Origin: Flavobacteriaceae bacterium
GTDB taxonomy: Bacteria; Bacteroidota; Bacteroidia; Flavobacteriales; Flavobacteriaceae
Length of the DNA: 64,000 bases
Assembly: GCA_020346245.1 (NCBI GenBank)
Contig: CP070778.1
Coordinates: 1,798,196-1,862,195, forward strand
Direction of reading: 5' to 3'
The notes beneath the pieces were generated by a model. That model worked only from the letters and a program-made list of their open reading frames with translations, searched no databases and had not been told where the DNA came from. Position numbers and translations under genes: made by a program. Positions 26,420-36,667 of this stretch are shown here, one piece after another (the stretch's first letter is position 1; each line of letters opens with the position of its first letter).

Positions 26420-27913
26420 ATGAGTAAACCCATTTCTAATATATTTATTTACGCATTCCTACTAACTTCGTTATCTATACACTGCCAATCTATTTCTTCC
26501 AGGGTTGTAGACACCAAAACAAATGAAGGTATTCCTTATGCCACGGTTCAATTTTCTGAACATCGCGGTATTATCACTAATGAAGAAGGCAGATTTAGCA
26601 TCAATTTAAATTCCGGGCTGAAACAGCAAGATTCAATCTATATTTCCAGTATGGGATATGAAAAAACAGCTGTCCCTTTTGAGGTATCTCTGGATAGTGT
26701 TATATACATAGAACCTAAAGCTATAGAATTGAATGAAGTATATCTATTTAATAATGATCTCAACATAGAAGAAATCATTGAAAAAGTGAAAGAAAATTTA
26801 CCTTCAAATTATAACAGAGAACCTATAAAACAGCGATTGTTCTTTAGACAATCCAACCTCAATACCATGACTAAGCTGGATATTGAATTTGAAGAATCAA
26901 CCATTGAAGAACTTAATAAAAAATTCCTGGATAGCGTAGTCTCCATATTACCAAGAAATGCATCTTACTATACCGAAAGCCTCTGTGATTTTTACAGAAA
27001 ACCAGATGAACACAAGTTATATATTGAAAAGGCTGCAGAATTATATGATAAAAATAATGAAGGTTCTATGGAAGCGCTGTCAGCTAAATTAGAGCGAATA
27101 TTTCGTGAAAATGTAAAGCCAAATTCCTATTTAAAAATTAAGTCGGGTTGGTTTGGTCAAAAAGTAGAGATTGATTCCATATTTGATTCTTCGGAGGAAA
27201 CTGCAGAGCTTGAGGATGAACTCAAAGACGATGGAAATAAACATTTTCTGTCATCCAAGAAAAGTCAGCTGCACGATCTTTATTCTGAGCTATTCTATAA
27301 AGATGATACCAAACTAAATATTATTGACAAATCTAACCGTTACGAATTTGGTTTAAAAGGATTTACTGCTATAGAAGATGAGGGCGTTTATGTCATAGAA
27401 TTTAGCCCAAAAAAGTCGGAGGATTTCAGAGGAACCATCTATGTAAATATTGAAGACTTTGCAGTAATGCGAATAGATTATGAGAACGTAAAATCATTAA
27501 AACGAATAAAATTACTGGGGTTCTCCTACGAGGAAATTACATATAAAGGAACTACGATATTCAGCAAGGGAAGCAACAATAAGTATGATTTGCGTTTTAT
27601 TGACAAGGTATTTGGCCGTAAAATGGGGGTGAGAAGGCCTTTGAGTGTAATTGAGAAAAACAAGTATGTAAAGGGAAGAAGGAAGCAAAATGAATTGTCT
27701 ATGGAACTGGATATTGTGAATTTCAATACGGAGAAATACGAATTAGTAGTCTTTGATTCTGAGCTAATTAGCAATGGGGAATTTTCTAATTCAGTTGAAA
27801 ATGACGCTGTTAAAGCCACATACCTATCCCGTTACAATCCTGAATTCTGGGAGGGATACGATATAATGGAGCCCAATAAAGCTATTCGAGAATTTACAGT
27901 TTCTGATAAATAA
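26420..27913 (+). CDS. exported protein with carboxypeptidase-regulatory-like N-terminal domain
   Basis: A 497-residue protein with a Sec signal (1-22). Residues about 24-115 form a CarboxypepD_reg-like beta sandwich (SRVVDTKTNEGIPYATVQF, IITNEEGRFSI, YISSMGYEKTAV), the module found at the front of TonB receptors. Here it is followed not by a plug and barrel but by a 380-residue helical and beta region (NNDLNIEEIIEKVKENLPSNY) common in Bacteroidota proteins of unknown function. It may sit in the periplasm or outer membrane. Monocistronic by context: 65 bases from the SDR gene, convergent with ctlX. Confidence 0.75.
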   Translation: MSKPISNIFIYAFLLTSLSIHCQSISSRVVDTKTNEGIPYATVQFSEHRGIITNEEGRFSINLNSGLKQQDSIYISSMGYEKTAVPFEVSLDSVIYIEPKAIELNEVYLFNNDLNIEEIIEKVKENLPSNYNREPIKQRLFFRQSNLNTMTKLDIEFEESTIEELNKKFLDSVVSILPRNASYYTESLCDFYRKPDEHKLYIEKAAELYDKNNEGSMEALSAKLERIFRENVKPNSYLKIKSGWFGQKVEIDSIFDSSEETAELEDELKDDGNKHFLSSKKSQLHDLYSELFYKDDTKLNIIDKSNRYEFGLKGFTAIEDEGVYVIEFSPKKSEDFRGTIYVNIEDFAVMRIDYENVKSLKRIKLLGFSYEEITYKGTTIFSKGSNNKYDLRFIDKVFGRKMGVRRPLSVIEKNKYVKGRRKQNELSMELDIVNFNTEKYELVVFDSELISNGEFSNSVENDAVKATYLSRYNPEFWEGYDIMEPNKAIREFTVSDK

Positions 27914-28003
27914 GCCTTGGTTCTAAAAATCATTTGAAATGATGGAATTGGATTATCTTTAGAAGGTAAGTCCTAACGATCAAATCATATATTAAAAATA
28001 TTA

Positions 28004-28022
28004 GACCTGATTTTATCAGGTC
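28004..28022 (-). terminator. terminator-like hairpin after ctlX
   Basis: A perfect 8-bp stem (GACCTGAT / ATCAGGTC) with loop TTT, 63 bases downstream of the ctlX stop codon. Minus-strand sequence after it is T/A-rich (TAATATTTTTAAT). It may also stop the convergent transcript. Confidence 0.55.
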
Positions 28023-28085
28023 ATTCCAAACCAGATTTAGATGTACTTGTGCCTGTCCAGGATTTTTTGTTATAACGTCTTAAAA

Positions 28086-29018
28086 CTATCGTTTTGGCAA
28101 AAACACCTCTGCCATCATGCAGCGGGCACTTCCCCCTCCGCAGGCCTCAATAGTGTCTAATGCACTATGCACTATAGAATTGTACTTTTCCAATTTTCTA
28201 ATCTGATCGGGTCTCAGGCTATGGTATGCTGAAGAACTCATAATCAAATACCGCTCACCAGACTTTCCTGCCACCTGCAGCATATTTCCTGCGAAATGAT
28301 GCATTTGCTCCTCAGTGATGTTAATAATTTCCTTCCCATCCCGTTTCAGATGATCCACTACGTTTTTCCTTTCTTTCTTATCATCTATAGCGTCTAAACA
28401 AATTACCGCATAGTCTTCGCCCAGGCACATCATTACATTGGTATGGTATATAGGCAAGCGTTCCTCATTGACAGATTGATATGCTGTAAAGATAACCGGA
28501 GTACATTCAAAGTCTTCACAGAACTCAATTATCAGTTCTTCGTGTGCGCGATCTGAAAGAGCGCAATACACTTTTTTATTTACCCGGTCCATTAAAATAC
28601 TACCAGTGCCCTCCAGAAAAAGGCCTTCTTCTTCTGCGGAAGTATAGTCTACAATATTTTCAATAAGAAAACCTGCGGCTTCAAGTATATCAAGTAAGTC
28701 TTCTCTTCGCTCCTTTCTGCGATTTTCGGCAAACATGGGATAAATGACTACCGTACCATTAGAATGAAAAGAAATCCAGTTGTTTGGAAATATCGAATCG
28801 GGTGTATCCGGATCAGGAGTATCTTCAACTACTATAACCTCAATTCCTTTAGCTCTTAAAACGGCAACAAAGGTATCAAACTCTTGTTGTGCCTTTAGGT
28901 TAATTGTATTGTCATGAAGGTCTAAATCCTCCATAAAATAGTTATTTACCGCGGTCTGTTCGTTCATGCGAAATTGGACCGGGCGAATCATTAAAATAGT
29001 GTTGGTAATTTGTCTCAT
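28086..29018 (-). CDS. ctlX: citrulline utilization hydrolase CtlX-like (guanidino-group-modifying superfamily)
   Basis: A 310-residue pentein-fold hydrolase. Start MRQITNTILMIRPVQFRMNEQT, then DTPDSIFPNNWISFH with the substrate-binding Asp/Asn, the catalytic His region MCLGEDY/MHHFAGNMLQV, and the nucleophile Cys300 in GGGSARCMMAEVFLP. CtlX relatives hydrolyse citrulline to ornithine; the name is by family, the substrate is not proven here. It lies 140 bases downstream of the DDAH-like gene on the same strand. Confidence 0.88.
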   Translation of the reverse strand: MRQITNTILMIRPVQFRMNEQTAVNNYFMEDLDLHDNTINLKAQQEFDTFVAVLRAKGIEVIVVEDTPDPDTPDSIFPNNWISFHSNGTVVIYPMFAENRRKERREDLLDILEAAGFLIENIVDYTSAEEEGLFLEGTGSILMDRVNKKVYCALSDRAHEELIIEFCEDFECTPVIFTAYQSVNEERLPIYHTNVMMCLGEDYAVICLDAIDDKKERKNVVDHLKRDGKEIINITEEQMHHFAGNMLQVAGKSGERYLIMSSSAYHSLRPDQIRKLEKYNSIVHSALDTIEACGGGSARCMMAEVFLPKR

Positions 29019-29158
29019 TAGTTACTCAAAAATTCGGGATAAATGTAACCATTTCCCAATTCATTTTACTACTAAATTCAGCTTATAGCACAAGAATAAA
29101 TTCCACTCTCAACGCTCGTAAGACTATTCAGAAAATTGTGAATAATTTGAATGAAATT

Positions 29159-30073
29159 CTAGTCACGCACTAAAGGCATTGTGCTGCATCTTAATAAACC
29201 TCCCTGTTTGGAGACTTCGGCATAGGGTATTTCTTCTACGGTAAAACCCTGTTCTCTAAGCCAATTATTCAGCCTGGTAAAATTTCTCTCAGAAACTACG
29301 ACATCCGGGCTTATAGAAAAAACATTACTGAACATATGATACATTTCTTCATCTGTGATTTCGAAAAGATTCTCCCTGCCAAAATGTGAAACCAACCATT
29401 CGTATTCTTCTTCTATTAAGAACCCATTTTTATGAATAATGCCCTTATCATGGCCTAAGGGTTGAAAACAGCAATCCAGATGAAGCGCGTTTTCCCTGGG
29501 ATTTACAATACACTTGCGGAGTTCAAATGATTTTACCTTCTTATGCGGAAACATTTCTTTTATATATTCTACCCCTTCCCAATTAGTCCTTGCCGTTATA
29601 TAGTCCGGGTAATCATGTCCCGTATAGGTACCCACGAAAATATATTCATGCCATGGCATAACATCGCCACCTTCTATATGAACCTCTTCCGGTGGGTACA
29701 ATATATTCTCAGGGGCAATATATTCAAGTACATGTAAAATGGCTTCGAATTCCTCCTCTCGGTGTGGAAGGATGTTTGCTTTGATTAGTTTATCTTCTAT
29801 TACAAAAGCAATATCACGCGAAAAAATCTGATTACAATCAGTTAGTATCTCTGGTCTGAAGACCTGCACATCATATTTTTTGAAAACAGCGGCAAAAGCC
29901 TCCATTTCCTCTATCATATCATCTTCATGGGGATAGGTGCCAGCGAGTATATGCTCCAAAGATTTGGGGTCATAAGCCTCTTCGGGCCTGGGTACAGGGC
30001 CATTTCTTTCTGCAGTACCTAATAGAACGGCTCTTAACCTGGATGTCTCATCATAGACGTTTAAATGCAGCAT
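29159..30073 (-). CDS. DDAH / arginine deiminase-family hydrolase
   Basis: A 304-residue pentein-fold enzyme. Features: RDIAFVIEDKLIKAN with the Asp of the active site, EGGDVMPW (the EGGD motif), the His in HLDCCFQPLG, and the nucleophile Cys296 in GGLLRCSTMPLVRD at the very C-terminus. Family members split dimethylarginine or arginine into citrulline plus an amine. With CtlX next to it the pair could turn methylarginine or arginine into ornithine via citrulline; this is inference. The gene lies 19 bases after citrate synthase on the same strand, so probably in one transcript. Confidence 0.86.
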   Translation of the reverse strand: MLHLNVYDETSRLRAVLLGTAERNGPVPRPEEAYDPKSLEHILAGTYPHEDDMIEEMEAFAAVFKKYDVQVFRPEILTDCNQIFSRDIAFVIEDKLIKANILPHREEEFEAILHVLEYIAPENILYPPEEVHIEGGDVMPWHEYIFVGTYTGHDYPDYITARTNWEGVEYIKEMFPHKKVKSFELRKCIVNPRENALHLDCCFQPLGHDKGIIHKNGFLIEEEYEWLVSHFGRENLFEITDEEMYHMFSNVFSISPDVVVSERNFTRLNNWLREQGFTVEEIPYAEVSKQGGLLRCSTMPLVRD

Positions 30074-30092
30074 TAGTTTTGTCTATATGAGG

Positions 30093-31376
30093 CTATCGCT
30101 TTTCAACGGTTTTAAAAGGTCTCAAATTTTCCCCTATATATATTTGGCGTGGTCTTCCAATTGGTTCGCTCTTCAGCCGCATTTCACGCCATTGTGCTAT
30201 CCATCCCGGCAGGCGACCCAATGCAAACATAACTGTGAACATATCTTGAGGTATTCCCAGAGCTCTGTAAATAATCCCGGAATAGAAGTCAACATTTGGA
30301 TACAATTTCCGATCTACAAAGTACTGATCCTCCAATGCCTCTTTCTCAAGACCTTTGGCAATATCCAAAATGGGATCTTCTATACCAAGATCTCCTAAAA
30401 CCTCATCAGCGGCCTTCTTAAGTATTGTAGCCCTGGGGTCAAAATTCTTGTAGACCCTGTGCCCGAATCCCATCAATCTGAATGGGTCAGATTTATCTTT
30501 GGCCTTTGCCATATACTTTTTGGTATCACCGCCATCATCATCTATAGCCTGAAGCATTTCAAGAACAGCCTGATTTGCACCTCCATGTAAAGGACCCCAA
30601 AGCGCGGAAATTCCGGCCGATAGGGAAGCAAATAACCCTGCATGAGATGAACCAACTATTCTAACCGTAGATGTAGAACAATTCTGTTCATGATCAGCGT
30701 GAAGAATTAATAGTTTATCAAGTGCTTCAATAACAATTTCATTCTTTTCATAATCCTGATCGGGTCTCCTAAACATCATTTTATGGATATTATCTACATA
30801 ACCCAATGAGCTACTTCCATACTCCAGTGGCAATCCTTTTTTCTTTCGCAAGGTCCAGGCCACCAAAACCGGGAATTTGCCCAAAATCCGAACTATTGCA
30901 TGATACATATCTATTTCTGAGGAAACATTTACAGAACTGGGATTGAAAGCTATTAAAGCACTGGTCAGAGATGATAAAACACCCATTGGATGTGCAGATT
31001 TAGGAAATCCTGCAAGTATCTTTTTCATTTCTTCGTCTACATGAGCCTCCGCCTTAATGTCCTTATCAAATTTTACAAGTTGCTCTTCGTTTGGCAACTC
31101 ACCAAAAATGAGCAAGTATGCGACTTCAAGGAAATCTGATTTTTCCGCCAATTCTTCAATAGCATATCCACGGTACCTCAGAATACCTTTCTCACCATTT
31201 AAGAATGTAATAGCACTTTCACAGGAACCCGTATTCTTATAGCCGGGATCCAGAGTTATTATACCACTTGAAGTACGTAAAGTTTTTATATCAATGGCCA
31301 ATTCATTTTCAGTGCCCTCAACGACTGGAAATTCATATTTTTCCCCATTAACATGCAATGTTGCTTTTTCTGACAT
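30093..31376 (-). CDS. gltA: citrate synthase
   Basis: A 427-residue type II citrate synthase, first step of the TCA cycle (acetyl-CoA + oxaloacetate). Conserved pieces include the N-terminal strand domain, ITFLNGEKGILRYRGYAIEEL, HADHEQNCSTSTVRIVGSSHAG with the first catalytic His, GPLHGGANQAVLEML, GFGHRVYKNFDPRA, and the catalytic Asp in NVDFYSGIIYRALGIP. It precedes the DDAH-like gene by 19 bases. Confidence 0.97.
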   Translation of the reverse strand: MSEKATLHVNGEKYEFPVVEGTENELAIDIKTLRTSSGIITLDPGYKNTGSCESAITFLNGEKGILRYRGYAIEELAEKSDFLEVAYLLIFGELPNEEQLVKFDKDIKAEAHVDEEMKKILAGFPKSAHPMGVLSSLTSALIAFNPSSVNVSSEIDMYHAIVRILGKFPVLVAWTLRKKKGLPLEYGSSSLGYVDNIHKMMFRRPDQDYEKNEIVIEALDKLLILHADHEQNCSTSTVRIVGSSHAGLFASLSAGISALWGPLHGGANQAVLEMLQAIDDDGGDTKKYMAKAKDKSDPFRLMGFGHRVYKNFDPRATILKKAADEVLGDLGIEDPILDIAKGLEKEALEDQYFVDRKLYPNVDFYSGIIYRALGIPQDMFTVMFALGRLPGWIAQWREMRLKSEPIGRPRQIYIGENLRPFKTVEKR

Positions 31377-31623
31377 CTGCTTGATTTTGATTTATAGAAC
31401 GGTATAGTAAATTTAAGAAAAAGGAAGGATGTTAACAATTACTTAGGCCAATAAGAATTAGGAAAAACAAAGAAAAATAGTTAATGTAATTATTTATCAA
31501 TTTTAGATGAAATTGATCATTGCAAAATAGATACATGCAGCAATACCTAACACACTAATTCTTATTCAAATAGGGTTGGTATTCGAGAAAAGTATAGCTT
31601 TGTATTAATACGTAACCATTTCC
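31377..31623. other. intergenic region between citrate synthase and enolase terminator
   Basis: AT-rich, no ORF or RNA gene recognised. A TAGCTTTG element on the plus strand (31595-31602) has no plus-strand gene behind it. The citrate synthase promoter must lie here but I see no clean TTTG/TAnnTTTG pair. Confidence 0.5.
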
Positions 31624-31657
31624 AAAAAAAAAGCCCTTCTTACAAAGAAAGGCTTTT
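31624..31657 (-). terminator. intrinsic terminator of enolase
   Basis: Outer arms AAAAGCC / GGCTTTT, one C-A mismatch, inner arms TTCT / AGAA, loop TACAA. The minus strand continues into a run of nine Ts. It lies 20 bases after the enolase stop codon. Confidence 0.88.
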
Positions 31658-31676
31658 GTAATTTTAAGGATTATCC

Positions 31677-32972
31677 CTATTCCACTTTAACTTTGAAAGC
31701 TTTTTCCTGCGGATAATAAGCAACATCGCCCAGTTCTTCTTCTATACGAAGCAATTGGTTATATTTCGCCATTCTATCACTTCTGGAAGCAGAACCAGTT
31801 TTGATCTGACCTGTATTAAGCGCTACGGCCAGATCTGCAATAGTATTATCTTCCGTTTCACCCGATCTATGCGACATAACAGAAGTATACCCGGCATTTT
31901 TTGCCATATTCACAGCGGCAATTGTTTCAGTAAGCGTGCCAATCTGGTTCACTTTTATGAGTATTGAATTGGCAATTCCATTTTTAATTCCCCTTGATAA
32001 CCTTTCAACGTTAGTAACATATAAATCGTCTCCTACTAACTGAACGCTATCCCCAATCATATCCGTTAATATCTTCCAGCCTTCCCAGTCATTTTCATCC
32101 ATTCCGTCTTCAATAGAAATAATAGGGTATTTTTTACTGAGATCTGCTAAATAGGCTGCCTGTTCTTCAGAAGTGCGGATTGCGCCGGAATCTCCTTCAA
32201 ATATTGTATAATCATACTTACCATTCTCATAGAATTCCGCAGCTGCACAATCAAGGGCAATCATAACTTCATCACCGAAGGAATACCCGGCATTTTTTAC
32301 TGCCAGTCCAATAGTTTCTATCGCATCTTCCGTACCTTCCAGCGTAGGGGCAAATCCACCTTCATCACCTACTGCAGTGCTCAAACCTCTACTGTGCAAT
32401 ACTTTTTTAAGATGGTGAAATATTTCTGTACCCATTTGCATGGCATGCGAAAAGTTCTTTGCTTTAATAGGCATAACCATAAACTCCTGGAAAGCTATCG
32501 GCGCATCCGAGTGTGAGCCACCATTAATTATATTCATCATTGGCACTGGTAACGTATTGGCGCTAACCCCACCAACATATCTGTAAAGAGACATTCCCAT
32601 TTCGTTCGCTGCAGCTTTTGCAACAGCCAGGGATACTCCCAGGATAGCGTTGGCTCCTAATTCAGACTTGTTCGGAGTACCATCCAGTTCTAACATCGTA
32701 TGGTCTATCAGGTTTTGATCAAAAACCAACATCCCTATTATCTTTTTGGCCAGTACATTGTTCACATTTTCGACAGCTTTGGTGACTCCCTTGCCCATAA
32801 AGGCATTTCCTCCATCACGTAATTCAACAGCTTCATGTTCACCGGTAGAAGCACCAGAAGGAACTGCGGCACGTCCTAATACTCCATTTTCGGTTATAAC
32901 ATCTACTTCTACAGTTGGATTTCCTCTTGAATCCAGGATCTGTCTGGCATGCACATCAATTATGGTACTCAT
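31677..32972 (-). CDS. eno: enolase
   Basis: A 431-residue phosphopyruvate hydratase (2-phosphoglycerate to phosphoenolpyruvate). Typical motifs: [15 protein letters not shown] at the N-terminus, [15 protein letters not shown] loop, [10 protein letters not shown], the Mg-binding [34 protein letters not shown], catalytic Lys in ILIKVNQIG, and [20 protein letters not shown] -7 element lies 31 bases upstream and a strong terminator follows. Confidence 0.99.
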   Translation of the reverse strand: MSTIIDVHARQILDSRGNPTVEVDVITENGVLGRAAVPSGASTGEHEAVELRDGGNAFMGKGVTKAVENVNNVLAKKIIGMLVFDQNLIDHTMLELDGTPNKSELGANAILGVSLAVAKAAANEMGMSLYRYVGGVSANTLPVPMMNIINGGSHSDAPIAFQEFMVMPIKAKNFSHAMQMGTEIFHHLKKVLHSRGLSTAVGDEGGFAPTLEGTEDAIETIGLAVKNAGYSFGDEVMIALDCAAAEFYENGKYDYTIFEGDSGAIRTSEEQAAYLADLSKKYPIISIEDGMDENDWEGWKILTDMIGDSVQLVGDDLYVTNVERLSRGIKNGIANSILIKVNQIGTLTETIAAVNMAKNAGYTSVMSHRSGETEDNTIADLAVALNTGQIKTGSASRSDRMAKYNQLLRIEEELGDVAYYPQEKAFKVKVE

Positions 32973-33002
32973 ATTAATAAATTTTTAGGTTGAATTATTT
33001 GG

Positions 33003-33010
33003 CAAAGATA
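33003..33010 (-). promoter_or_regulatory. -7 element of enolase
   Basis: The minus strand reads TATCTTTG, exact TAnnTTTG match. No TTTG at 19-nt spacing. Predicted leader about 25 bases. Confidence 0.5.
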
Positions 33011-33071
33011 CAAAAGGCAGATAGACGTAACCCTATCTTAGACCGGATAAAGTCCGGAATATAACAATTCC

Positions 33072-34199
33072 TTAAACCAAGGTATCTTTATTAACGGTTG
33101 ATGCGATCATTTCAAAAAATTGATCGAAAAGATAATCCGCATCATGGGGTCCCGGACTTGCTTCTGGGTGATATTGTACTGAAAAAACATTTTTATTTTT
33201 CACCCTAATCCCGGCAACGGTTTTATCGTTTAGATGAACATGGGTTATTTCAATTTCAGGATTAGCTTCTGTTTCTTCCCGGCTTATTGCAAACCCATGA
33301 TTCTGAGAAGTAATTTCACCTTTACCGGTCAATAGGTTTAATACCGGATGATTTATCCCCCTATGACCGTTATGCATTTTATAGGTAGATATACCATTTG
33401 CCAATGCAATAACCTGATGACCAAGGCAAATTCCAAATAAAGGATAGTTGTTAGCCATGATCTCTCGAGCTACCTCCACAGCCTCATGCAATGGTTCCGG
33501 ATCTCCGGGACCATTGGAGATAAAAAAGCCATCAGGTTGCCAATCGTTCATTTCCTTAAAGCTGGTATTGTAAGGAAAAACTTTGATGTATGCATCTCTT
33601 TTTGCAAGATTCCTTAATATGTTATTTTTTATTCCAATATCCAGAGCTGCTATTTTGTAGCGGGCATTGGCGTCACCAAAAAAATAAGGTTCCTTGGTAG
33701 AAACTTTAGAAGCGAGTTCCAACCCTTCCATATTTGGTACTTTTTTCAAGGATTCCCTTAATTTCTCAATATCATCTACTTCTGTTGAAATTACAGCATT
33801 CATGGCCCCCTGATCCCTAATATGACTCACCAGGGCTCTTGTATCCACATCAGAGATGGCAAATAGGTTGCTATTGCTCAAAAACTCCTCCAGGCTGTGA
33901 TCTGCACTGGGTCTTGAATACTCATAACTAAAATTCTTACATATCAATCCTGCTATTTTAACCGAACCCGATTCATCCTCATCCGTATTGGTCCCGTAAT
34001 TACCTATGTGCGCATTGGTAGTAACCATGAGTTGACCAAAATATGAAGGATCAGTAAATATTTCCTGATAACCCGTCATCCCGGTATTAAAACAAACTTC
34101 TCCATACGCAGTTCCTTCATTATTGCCTACAGCCTTGCCATAGAAAATAGTCCCGTCTTCCAATAATAATAGTGCCTTTTTCTTAGATTGATATTTCAT
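33072..34199 (-). CDS. carA: carbamoyl-phosphate synthase small subunit
   Basis: A 375-residue glutaminase subunit that supplies ammonia to CarB for arginine and pyrimidine synthesis. N-terminal CPSase domain (LLLEDGTIFYGKAVG, EVCFNTGMTGYQEIFTDPSY), then the class I glutamine amidotransferase with nucleophile Cys in PLFGICLGHQVIAL and His-Glu in FSVQYHPEASPG. Length is normal. It sits downstream of rplQ after a terminator; carB is not adjacent in the window. Confidence 0.98.
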   Translation of the reverse strand: MKYQSKKKALLLLEDGTIFYGKAVGNNEGTAYGEVCFNTGMTGYQEIFTDPSYFGQLMVTTNAHIGNYGTNTDEDESGSVKIAGLICKNFSYEYSRPSADHSLEEFLSNSNLFAISDVDTRALVSHIRDQGAMNAVISTEVDDIEKLRESLKKVPNMEGLELASKVSTKEPYFFGDANARYKIAALDIGIKNNILRNLAKRDAYIKVFPYNTSFKEMNDWQPDGFFISNGPGDPEPLHEAVEVAREIMANNYPLFGICLGHQVIALANGISTYKMHNGHRGINHPVLNLLTGKGEITSQNHGFAISREETEANPEIEITHVHLNDKTVAGIRVKNKNVFSVQYHPEASPGPHDADYLFDQFFEMIASTVNKDTLV

Positions 34200-34234
34200 A
34201 GTGTCCTATAAGATTACGTTTGACAAATAAACAT

Positions 34235-34269
34235 AAAAAAAGGATAGACTTTTAGGTCTATCCTTTTTT
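34235..34269 (-). terminator. intrinsic terminator of the ribosomal protein cluster
   Basis: A 14-bp perfect stem (AAAAAAGGATAGAC / GTCTATCCTTTTTT) with loop TTTTAG, 25 bases after the rplQ stop. The minus strand ends in a T-run. This marks the downstream end of the ribosomal supercluster. Confidence 0.9.
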
Positions 34270-34294
34270 AAATATTAAAGATTTTATAAACAAT

Positions 34295-34993
34295 TTATGC
34301 TTCGGAATCATTTTTCTTTTCTTCGGATTCGGATTCTTCCTGCTCTGTTGCTTCAGGTTCTGAAACTTCTTCTTCACTTGCCTGTGGTTCTTTAACCTCT
34401 TCTGTTTCCTGAGTCACTTCCTCTGTTTCCTTAATCTCTTCGGTTACCTCTTCAACAGCCTTAGTTTCCTTAGTCTCTTCAGCAACCTCTTCAACAGCCT
34501 CTTCAACTACATTTTCTGTAGCCTCGCTAACTGCTACCGCATCATCGGTCTTTTTACCTCTTCTGCTCCTTCTGGTAGTTTTCTTTTTAGCAGGCTTACC
34601 GGCATTGTAAACCTCATTATAGTCTACAAGTTCTATCATTGCCATATCTGCATTATCACCAAGCCTATTCCCTAATTTAATGATTCGGGTGTAACCACCT
34701 GGACGTGTACCTACCTTATCAGCAACATTACCAAATAATTCTGTAACCGCATATTTATCCCTTAAATTCTTGAATGCGATACGTCTGTTATGTGTTCCTT
34801 TCTCCGTTGTCTGATTATTCTCAGCTTTTGATTTAGTAATTAATGGCTCTATAAACTGTTTTAAAGCCTTTGCCTTTGCGACAGTTGTATTAATCCTTTT
34901 ATGTTCAATCAAAGAACAAGCCATGTTAGCCAACATAGCTTTTCTATGTGCCGACTTTCTTCCTAAATGATTGACTTTTTTACCGTGTCTCAT
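34295..34993 (-). CDS. rplQ: 50S ribosomal protein L17 with long acidic C-terminal extension
   Basis: A 232-residue L17; the usual bacterial protein is about 120-130. Residues 1-128 are the L17 core ([43 protein letters not shown]). Then comes a Lys/Arg block (134-148) and about 80 residues made almost wholly of Glu, Thr, Val and Ser (EEV, ETEE and similar short repeats). L17 lies near the exit tunnel; the extension is not part of the fold. Last gene of the cluster, 56 bases after rpoA, followed by a strong terminator. Confidence 0.96.
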   Translation of the reverse strand: MRHGKKVNHLGRKSAHRKAMLANMACSLIEHKRINTTVAKAKALKQFIEPLITKSKAENNQTTEKGTHNRRIAFKNLRDKYAVTELFGNVADKVGTRPGGYTRIIKLGNRLGDNADMAMIELVDYNEVYNAGKPAKKKTTRRSRRGKKTDDAVAVSEATENVVEEAVEEVAEETKETKAVEEVTEEIKETEEVTQETEEVKEPQASEEEVSEPEATEQEESESEEKKNDSEA

Positions 34994-35049
34994 CGTTACT
35001 TATATAAATTCTTACTAATACCAGGAAAAGTCCTGAGTTTAGTTATGTA

Positions 35050-36042
35050 TTAATCCTTGTCTAATTTGTATTTGGAAAGGTCCATCCCAAAATTGAGGCC
35101 TTTATTTATTACCAGCTCTTCCAATTCTGTCAATGATTTCTTACCAAAATTCCTGAATTTCATTAAATCATTTTTGTTAAACGAAACCAAATCGCCTAAT
35201 GTATCTACTTCTGCCGCTTTTAAACAATTTAAAGCTCTTACAGAAAGATCCATATCAACCAGTTTGGTTTTTAAAAGCTGACGCATATGCAGAGATTCTT
35301 CATCATAAGTCTCTGTTTGAGCAATTTCATCAGCCTCAAGGGTAATGCGCTCATCCGAAAACAACATGAAATGGTGTATGAGGACCTTAGCCGCTTCTGT
35401 CAATGCATCTTTTGGATGAATAGAGCCATCGGTAACGATCTCAAATACTAATTTCTCATAGTCTGTTTTTTGTTCAACACGGAAGTTTTCAATGCTGTAT
35501 TTTACATTTTTTACAGGTGTAAAAATTGAATCAACAGCTATACTTCCCAAAGGTGCATTAGACTTTTTATTTTCTTCTGCGGGAACATAACCACGTCCTT
35601 TTTCAATAATTACCTCCATATTTATGCTAACCTTCGGATCCATGTTACAAATAACCAGATCCGGGTTTAATACCTGATAACCAGAGATAAATTTTTGAAA
35701 ATCTCCAGCGGTAAGCTGTTCCTTGCCACTTACGGATATAGAAACAGTTTCCTCGTTAACATCTTCAATTTGTCTTTTAAATCGAATTTGTTTCAGGTTT
35801 AGGATGATTTCGGTAACATCTTCCACCACACCTTCAATAACCGAAAATTCATGCTCTACTTTATCTATTCTTACAGAGGTAATTGCAAATCCTTCCAAAG
35901 AAGAAAGCAATACTCTTCGTAAGGCGTTACCAACAGTCAAACCATATCCAGGTTCCAAAGGGCGAAATTCAAATTTGCCTTCGAAATCTGAAGAATCAAT
36001 CATTATAACTTTATCGGGCTTCTGAAAATTTAATAATGCCAT
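35050..36042 (-). CDS. rpoA: RNA polymerase alpha subunit
   Basis: A 330-residue alpha subunit. N-terminal dimerisation domain ([25 protein letters not shown]) through about 230, then the C-terminal domain with [28 protein letters not shown] and [13 protein letters not shown], which contacts UP elements and activators. Lies 19 bases after rpsD and 56 before rplQ. Confidence 0.98.
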   Translation of the reverse strand: MALLNFQKPDKVIMIDSSDFEGKFEFRPLEPGYGLTVGNALRRVLLSSLEGFAITSVRIDKVEHEFSVIEGVVEDVTEIILNLKQIRFKRQIEDVNEETVSISVSGKEQLTAGDFQKFISGYQVLNPDLVICNMDPKVSINMEVIIEKGRGYVPAEENKKSNAPLGSIAVDSIFTPVKNVKYSIENFRVEQKTDYEKLVFEIVTDGSIHPKDALTEAAKVLIHHFMLFSDERITLEADEIAQTETYDEESLHMRQLLKTKLVDMDLSVRALNCLKAAEVDTLGDLVSFNKNDLMKFRNFGKKSLTELEELVINKGLNFGMDLSKYKLDKD

Positions 36043-36061
36043 AGTCGGTTTTGTGATGTTT

Positions 36062-36667
36062 TTATTTAGAGTATAACTCCACGATTAATTGTTCTTTGAT
36101 ATTCTCAGGAATCTGAATTCTTTCCGGAATAGAAACAAAATTTCCTTCCATCTTATCATTATTCCATGTCAACCACTCATAAACACTGCTATTTGCACTA
36201 AGTGCATCCTGAATGGCCTGAAGTGATTTTGATTTTTCTCTCACACCTACGACATCACCCGCTTTAAGGGAATATGAAGGAATATTTACTAATTCTCCAT
36301 TAACAGTAATGTGTCTGTGAGAAACAAGCTGCCTTGCGCCTCTTCTGGAATTTGCAATGCCCATCCTGTAAACCACATTATCAAGACGTGCTTCACACAA
36401 CTGGAGAAGTACCTCACCGGTAACGCCTTTGCTCCTGTTTGCTTTGGCAAAGAGATTTCTGAATTGACGTTCTAGAATGCCGTAAGTGTATTTGGCTTTC
36501 TGCTTTTCCATCAATTGAACAGCATACTCAGATTTTTTACCTCTACGTCTGTTATTTCCGTGTTGTCCCGGGGGATAATTTTTTTTCTCGAAAGCTTTGT
36601 CGTCTCCGAAAATTGCTTCGCCGAATTTACGTGCGATCTTTGATTTAGGTCCTGTATATCTTGCCAT
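36062..36667 (-). CDS. rpsD: 30S ribosomal protein S4
   Basis: A 201-residue S4, a primary 16S rRNA binder and, in E. coli, translational repressor of the alpha operon. The N-terminus has no cysteines, so it is the zinc-free form ([17 protein letters not shown]). The S4 RNA-binding domain [25 protein letters not shown] is present. It is preceded by a 100-base gap with predicted structure. Confidence 0.98.
   Translation of the reverse strand: MARYTGPKSKIARKFGEAIFGDDKAFEKKNYPPGQHGNNRRRGKKSEYAVQLMEKQKAKYTYGILERQFRNLFAKANRSKGVTGEVLLQLCEARLDNVVYRMGIANSRRGARQLVSHRHITVNGELVNIPSYSLKAGDVVGVREKSKSLQAIQDALSANSSVYEWLTWNNDKMEGNFVSIPERIQIPENIKEQLIVELYSK

Noticed and set aside
31595..31602. TAGCTTTG as a plus-strand promoter
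   Set aside because: There is no TTTG at correct spacing and no plus-strand gene downstream.
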